Shown here piece by piece: positions 7,634 to 9,848 of a stretch of 9,848 bases of DNA; the first letter of the stretch is position 1, and every line of letters begins with the position of its first letter. Below the pieces are notes generated by a model. That model did no database searches and had not been told where the DNA came from. It was given only the letters and a program-made list of their open reading frames with translations. Position numbers and translations under genes: made by a program. Origin of the DNA: Geminicoccaceae bacterium (GTDB lineage Bacteria; Pseudomonadota; Alphaproteobacteria; Geminicoccales; Geminicoccaceae); contig JAPJRA010000083.1 of assembly GCA_030824835.1 (NCBI GenBank), positions 1 through 9,848 of the forward strand. The letters are read 5' to 3'.

Positions 7634-8077
7634 ATGCGCCCACTTCTCGCCGCGTCCGCACTGGCCCTTCTCGCCGCCTGCTCCACGCCGTCGAAGTACG
7701 ACAATGCCGAGCTGTCCGGCACGGTCAGCTATCGGCAGAAGATCGTCTATGGCCCGGATGCGACCCTCGTCGTCTATCTCGTCGACGCCTCCGGACCCGA
7801 TAGCCCGCTCGAGGTCGAGCTGCAGAAGCGCGACAATCCCGAGCCAGGCGCCGAACTGTTCGCCGTCACCACCGTCGAGGGCATGATCCCCTCGCCCACC
7901 TCGTTCAGTCTGGCGGTCCCGCTCGACAAGGTGGACCAGAGCCACGACTATAAGCTCAAGGCCGCGATCGTCGACCACGGCCGCCCGGTGATGGCCACCG
8001 CCGACCCGCCGCTGGTCCTGACCAAGGGCAGGCCGTTCGAGGCGAATCTGGTGGTGAGCCCTGTCACGGCACCATGA
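7634..8077 (+). CDS. YbaY-family outer-membrane lipoprotein
   Basis: This 147-residue predicted lipoprotein has a short signal peptide, MRPLLAASALALLAAC, with a clear lipobox LAAC, so the mature protein should begin at lipidated Cys16. The next residue is Ser rather than Asp, which under the enterobacterial Lol rule favours the outer membrane. The rest is a single beta-rich domain. Its pattern GTVSYRQKIVYGPDATLVVYLVDAS, then PTSFSLAVPLDK and YKLKAAIVDHGRPVMATADPP, matches the YbaY / YscW-like lipoprotein family. In that family a 'G-x-V-x-Y-R' strand is followed by 'P-x-A-x-L-x-V-x-L-x-D-x-S'. The biochemical role of YbaY proteins is poorly known; some relatives are pilotins that help assemble type III secretion secretins. 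No secretin or secretion gene is near, so a pilotin role is not supported here. It starts eight nt after purH and probably belongs to the same operon. The frame is open upstream, but the signal peptide fixes the start. Confidence 0.8.
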   Translation: MRPLLAASALALLAACSTPSKYDNAELSGTVSYRQKIVYGPDATLVVYLVDASGPDSPLEVELQKRDNPEPGAELFAVTTVEGMIPSPTSFSLAVPLDKVDQSHDYKLKAAIVDHGRPVMATADPPLVLTKGRPFEANLVVSPVTAP

Positions 8078-8102
8078 ACGACGGAAGCCAGGGGGCTGAG
8101 GC

Positions 8103-9296
8103 ATGGCCGCAGACGCGCCGCATTTTCGTGATCCGGAGTTCCTGACCCAGCACATCCGGGACACCATGGCGTTCTACCACCCGCGCTGCATCGACCGCGA
8201 GCGCGGCGGGTTCTTCCATTTCTTCCGCGACGACGGCAGCGTCTACGATGCGGATACCCGCCACCTGGTCAGCAGCACCCGCTTTATCTTCAACTATGCC
8301 ATGGCGGCGCGCCGGTTCGGCAGCGAGGAATATCTGGAAGCGGCCCGACACGGCGTGGCCTTCCTGCGCCGAGCCCACCGCAATCCGTCGACCGGTGGCT
8401 ACGCTTGGCTGCTCGGCCGCGACCGAATCCTGGACGGCACCAACCACTGCTACGGCTTGGCTTTCGTGGTCCTGGCCTACGCCAAGGCGCTGGAGGCCGG
8501 GATCGCTGAAGCCGCCGATCACCTGGAGGAAACCTGGGGACTGCTGGAGCGGCATTTCTGGTCGGAGGCGGACGGGCTCTACCGGGACGAGATCAGCGCC
8601 GACTGGCAGACCGTCTCGCCCTATCGCGGCCAGAACGCCAACATGCACAGTTGCGAGGCGATGCTGGCCGCCTTCGAGGCCACGGGCGAGCGGAAATATC
8701 TCGACCGCGCCGATCGGCTGGCCCGACGGGTGTCGATCGACCTCGCGGCCCAGGCCGACGGGCGGATTTGGGAGCATTACGACGCGAGCTGGCGGATCAA
8801 TTGGGACTACAACAAGGACGACCCCAAGCACCTGTTTCGCCCCTGGGGCTTCCAGCCGGGCCACCAGACCGAATGGACGAAGCTCCTGCTCATCCTCGAG
8901 CGGCATCGCCCCGCCGAATGGCTGCTGCCGACCGCCCGGCGGCTCTTCGATACGGCGCTCGGGCACGCCTGGGACCCGGAGCATGGCGGCATCTGCTACG
9001 GCTTCGCGCTGGACGGATCGATCTGCGACGGCGACAAATATTTCTGGGTCCAGGCGGAGAGCTTCGCCGCGGCAGCGCTGCTGGCGGCGCATACCGGCGA
9101 CGAACGCTACTGGCAACGGTATGATGGCATCTGGGCCTATTCCTGGAATCATATGATCGACCACGACTACGGTGCATGGTACCGCATCCTGGATCGGCAG
9201 AATCGAAAATACGACGACAAGAAGAGCCCGGCCGGTAAGACGGATTACCACACGATGGGCGCTTGCTACGAAGTACTCAACGTCCTGGCGAAATAA
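8103..9296 (+). CDS. AGE-family sugar epimerase/isomerase, probably D-mannose isomerase-like
   Basis: This 397-residue cytoplasmic enzyme of the N-acylglucosamine 2-epimerase (AGE) superfamily has an (alpha/alpha)6-barrel fold. Family landmarks are RGGFFHFF (34-41), SSTRFIFNYA with Arg60, GYAWLL, the active-site loop YRGQNANMHSCEA with His182, FQPGHQTEWTKLLLIL with His254, WVQAESFAAAALL, and C-terminal DYHTMGACYEV with His383. His254 and His383 correspond by position to the two histidines that act as acid/base in this superfamily. The YRGQNANMH form and overall length fit bacterial D-mannose isomerases and YihS-like aldose-ketose isomerases (mannose-fructose interconversion) better than the renin-binding N-acetylglucosamine epimerases. 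Cellobiose 2-epimerase remains possible. The start at 8103 is the first ATG after an in-frame TGA at 8097-8099, and AGGGGG (8090-8095) is a good ribosome-binding site. It lies 25 nt after the lipoprotein gene and is probably the last gene of the operon. No sugar transporter or kinase lies beside it, so the physiological substrate is open. Confidence 0.85.
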   Translation: MAADAPHFRDPEFLTQHIRDTMAFYHPRCIDRERGGFFHFFRDDGSVYDADTRHLVSSTRFIFNYAMAARRFGSEEYLEAARHGVAFLRRAHRNPSTGGYAWLLGRDRILDGTNHCYGLAFVVLAYAKALEAGIAEAADHLEETWGLLERHFWSEADGLYRDEISADWQTVSPYRGQNANMHSCEAMLAAFEATGERKYLDRADRLARRVSIDLAAQADGRIWEHYDASWRINWDYNKDDPKHLFRPWGFQPGHQTEWTKLLLILERHRPAEWLLPTARRLFDTALGHAWDPEHGGICYGFALDGSICDGDKYFWVQAESFAAAALLAAHTGDERYWQRYDGIWAYSWNHMIDHDYGAWYRILDRQNRKYDDKKSPAGKTDYHTMGACYEVLNVLAK

Positions 9297-9330
9297 CGGC
9301 GCGATTGGTATAGGGCCGGCGCCAAACAGG

Positions 9331-9359
9331 TTGCCGGCATGTCGGCGTACGCCTAGTAT
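9331..9359 (+). promoter_or_regulatory. Candidate sigma70-type promoter for the PAS gene
   Basis: TTGCCG (9331-9336) and TAGTAT (9354-9359) are separated by exactly 17 nt. Each matches the sigma70 consensus at four of six positions. Transcription would start near 9366, leaving a leader of about 75 nt before the ATG at 9441. The prediction is by eye; in GC-rich alphaproteobacteria, matches like this are moderately reliable. Confidence 0.4.
9344..9353. promoter_or_regulatory. Perfect palindrome GGCGTACGCC in the promoter spacer
   Basis: GGCGTACGCC is its own reverse complement and directly abuts the candidate -10 element at 9354. A dimeric regulator bound here would sit inside the spacer and control the PAS gene. 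The regulator is unknown, and chance symmetry in GC-rich DNA is a real alternative. Confidence 0.3.
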
Positions 9360-9367
9360 CGACAATG

Positions 9368-9382
9368 CCGCCGTCCCGGCGG
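9368..9382 (+). repeat. Leader hairpin 1 of the PAS gene
   Basis: CCGCC (9368-9372) pairs with GGCGG (9378-9382) across a five-nt loop. It would form at the extreme 5' end of the transcript from the candidate promoter. It could stabilise the mRNA 5' end. No T-run follows. Confidence 0.35.
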
Positions 9383-9389
9383 AGCCGGA

Positions 9390-9413
9390 CCCGACCTGAG
9401 AGATCAGCTCGGG
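9390..9413 (+). repeat. Leader hairpin 2 of the PAS gene, GAGA tetraloop
   Basis: CCCGA (9390-9394) pairs with TCGGG (9409-9413). After one C-C mismatch (9395/9408), CTGA (9396-9399) pairs with TCAG (9404-9407), closing a GAGA loop (9400-9403) of the stable GNRA type. This gives nine base pairs with one mismatch, ending 27 nt before the PAS gene ATG. GACCCG (9388-9393) can instead pair with CGGGTC (9426-9431), which would open this stem and occupy the weak ribosome-binding region. There is no T-run, so it is not a standard terminator. Confidence 0.45.
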
Positions 9414-9440
9414 GCGGGTGTAAGACGGGTCGCTGATACA

Positions 9441-9848
9441 ATGGCGACAGCGCGGAAACTTGCGGCGGAAGCCGCCGCCACGGTCTACGGCATCTTGCGG
9501 ACGGCACCTGTCGACGGTGACGCCGCGAAGCTGGAGGCTGTCCTTGCCCACGCCATCACGACGGCGACGAGCGAGCAGGAGCGGAAGTTCCAAAAGCGCG
9601 CCGCTAAGCTTGAGACGGCCGGGCGGGAGCGCCTGATCAGGCTACTGCGCTCGTCCCCCGCGGTCGTCTACAGCTTCAAGGCGGCCGGCGATTTCGCGCC
9701 AACCTTCGTCAGCGAGAACATCACGCGGCTCTTCGGGTACGCGCCCAGCGATTACATGCAGAACCCGGAATTCTGGCGCCAGCGCGTGCATCCGGCCGAT
9801 CTTCCCCGCGTCGAGGAGGAGGTGGCCGGGCTGCTGACCAACGGGATC
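9441..9848 (+). CDS. PAS-domain signalling protein (3' end outside window)
   Basis: The 136 residues visible begin with an Ala/Glu/Lys-rich, probably helical segment (about 1-65) without a signal peptide or membrane span, so a cytoplasmic sensor is likely. A PAS domain follows from about residue 66: RLIRLLRSSPAVVYSF, then APTFVSENITRLFGYAPSDYM and FWRQRVHPADLPRVEEEV. The FVSEN-ITRLFGY and VHPADLPRV elements are typical of PAS folds of the PAS_3/PAS_4 kind, which precede histidine kinase, GGDEF/EAL or nucleotide cyclase output domains. The output domain is beyond the window, so the type of signalling cannot be stated. ATG 9441 is the only usable start: back to an in-frame TAG at 9354-9356 there is no other ATG, GTG or TTG. 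The ribosome-binding site is weak. A separate promoter and structured leader suggest it is expressed independently of the preceding operon. Confidence 0.8.
   Translation, partial: MATARKLAAEAAATVYGILRTAPVDGDAAKLEAVLAHAITTATSEQERKFQKRAAKLETAGRERLIRLLRSSPAVVYSFKAAGDFAPTFVSENITRLFGYAPSDYMQNPEFWRQRVHPADLPRVEEEVAGLLTNGI

Larger units (their letters stand above)
9297..9440. other. Non-coding stretch between the AGE gene and the PAS gene
   Basis: These 144 nt hold no convincing reading frame. Just after the AGE stop there are overlapping short inverted repeats: GGCGC (9298-9302) with GCGCC (9319-9323), and GCCGGC (9315-9320) with GCCGGC (9333-9338). None is followed by a T-run, so a classical intrinsic terminator is not seen. 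The operon may end by Rho or read into the PAS gene. A candidate promoter and two leader hairpins fill the right half and are listed separately. Confidence 0.55.

Noticed and set aside
8074..8102. ATG at 8074, overlapping the lipoprotein stop, as the AGE start
   Set aside because: It is in a different frame from the AGE protein, and an in-frame TGA at 8097-8099 makes 8103 the first possible ATG.
6947..8167. 406-codon minus-strand frame opposite purH and the lipoprotein gene
   Set aside because: It is antisense to highly conserved purH motifs and shows no family signature.
9298..9338. Inverted repeats after the AGE gene as an intrinsic terminator
   Set aside because: Several short GC stems compete and none is followed by a T-run, so the call is not supported.
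8064..9593. 509-codon minus-strand frame opposite the AGE gene and extending under the PAS gene
   Set aside because: No recognisable domain is seen, and it overlaps two well-supported plus-strand genes and their control region.
1..9848. CRISPR arrays, tRNA genes, insertion sequences and att sites
   Set aside because: I saw no spaced direct repeats, cloverleaf, transposase or integrase; the window is almost wholly filled by conserved coding sequence.

Overview
The window is GC-rich (by eye about two-thirds G+C), densely coding chromosomal DNA that looks alphaproteobacterial. A class I lysyl-tRNA synthetase, an rsmB-purH neighbourhood and an Lhr-Core/PdeM DNA-repair pair together suggest a Rhodospirillales-like organism. 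This placement is inferred from gene content and order, not from a database search. No tRNA or rRNA gene, insertion sequence, CRISPR array or phage gene is visible.

Left part, minus strand (1-2939): an Lhr-Core type DEXH-box helicase is followed after 12 nt by the metallophosphoesterase PdeM, whose 3' end lies beyond base 1. Both belong to the bacterial 'ligase-associated DNA damage response' gene set. The helicase is the first gene of this transcription unit. The partner ATP-dependent DNA ligase and MBL-fold exonuclease are not upstream of it, so they must lie beyond base 1, elsewhere in the genome, or be missing.

A 109-nt divergent intergenic region (2940-3048) separates this unit from a run of five plus-strand genes (3049-9296). 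These are lysK (class I LysRS), rsmB (16S rRNA m5C967 methyltransferase, ATGA overlap with lysK), purH (last two steps of IMP synthesis), a small YbaY-like lipoprotein, and an AGE-family sugar isomerase/epimerase most like D-mannose isomerase/YihS. Gaps of -4, 24, 8 and 25 nt suggest one operon. It joins translation and purine synthesis genes with an envelope lipoprotein and a sugar isomerase. No classical intrinsic terminator with a T-run follows the last gene.

Right end (9297-9848): a 144-nt non-coding stretch holds a plausible sigma70-type promoter with a perfect palindrome in its spacer. It also holds two hairpins in the predicted 5' leader of the next gene. That gene encodes a PAS-domain signalling protein, cut off by the window edge after 136 residues, so its output domain is unknown.

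Most of the window is ordinary conserved housekeeping and repair sequence. I found no convincing previously undescribed system. The points most worth a second look are the incomplete repair module, the unresolved substrate of the AGE enzyme, and the structured leader of the PAS gene.
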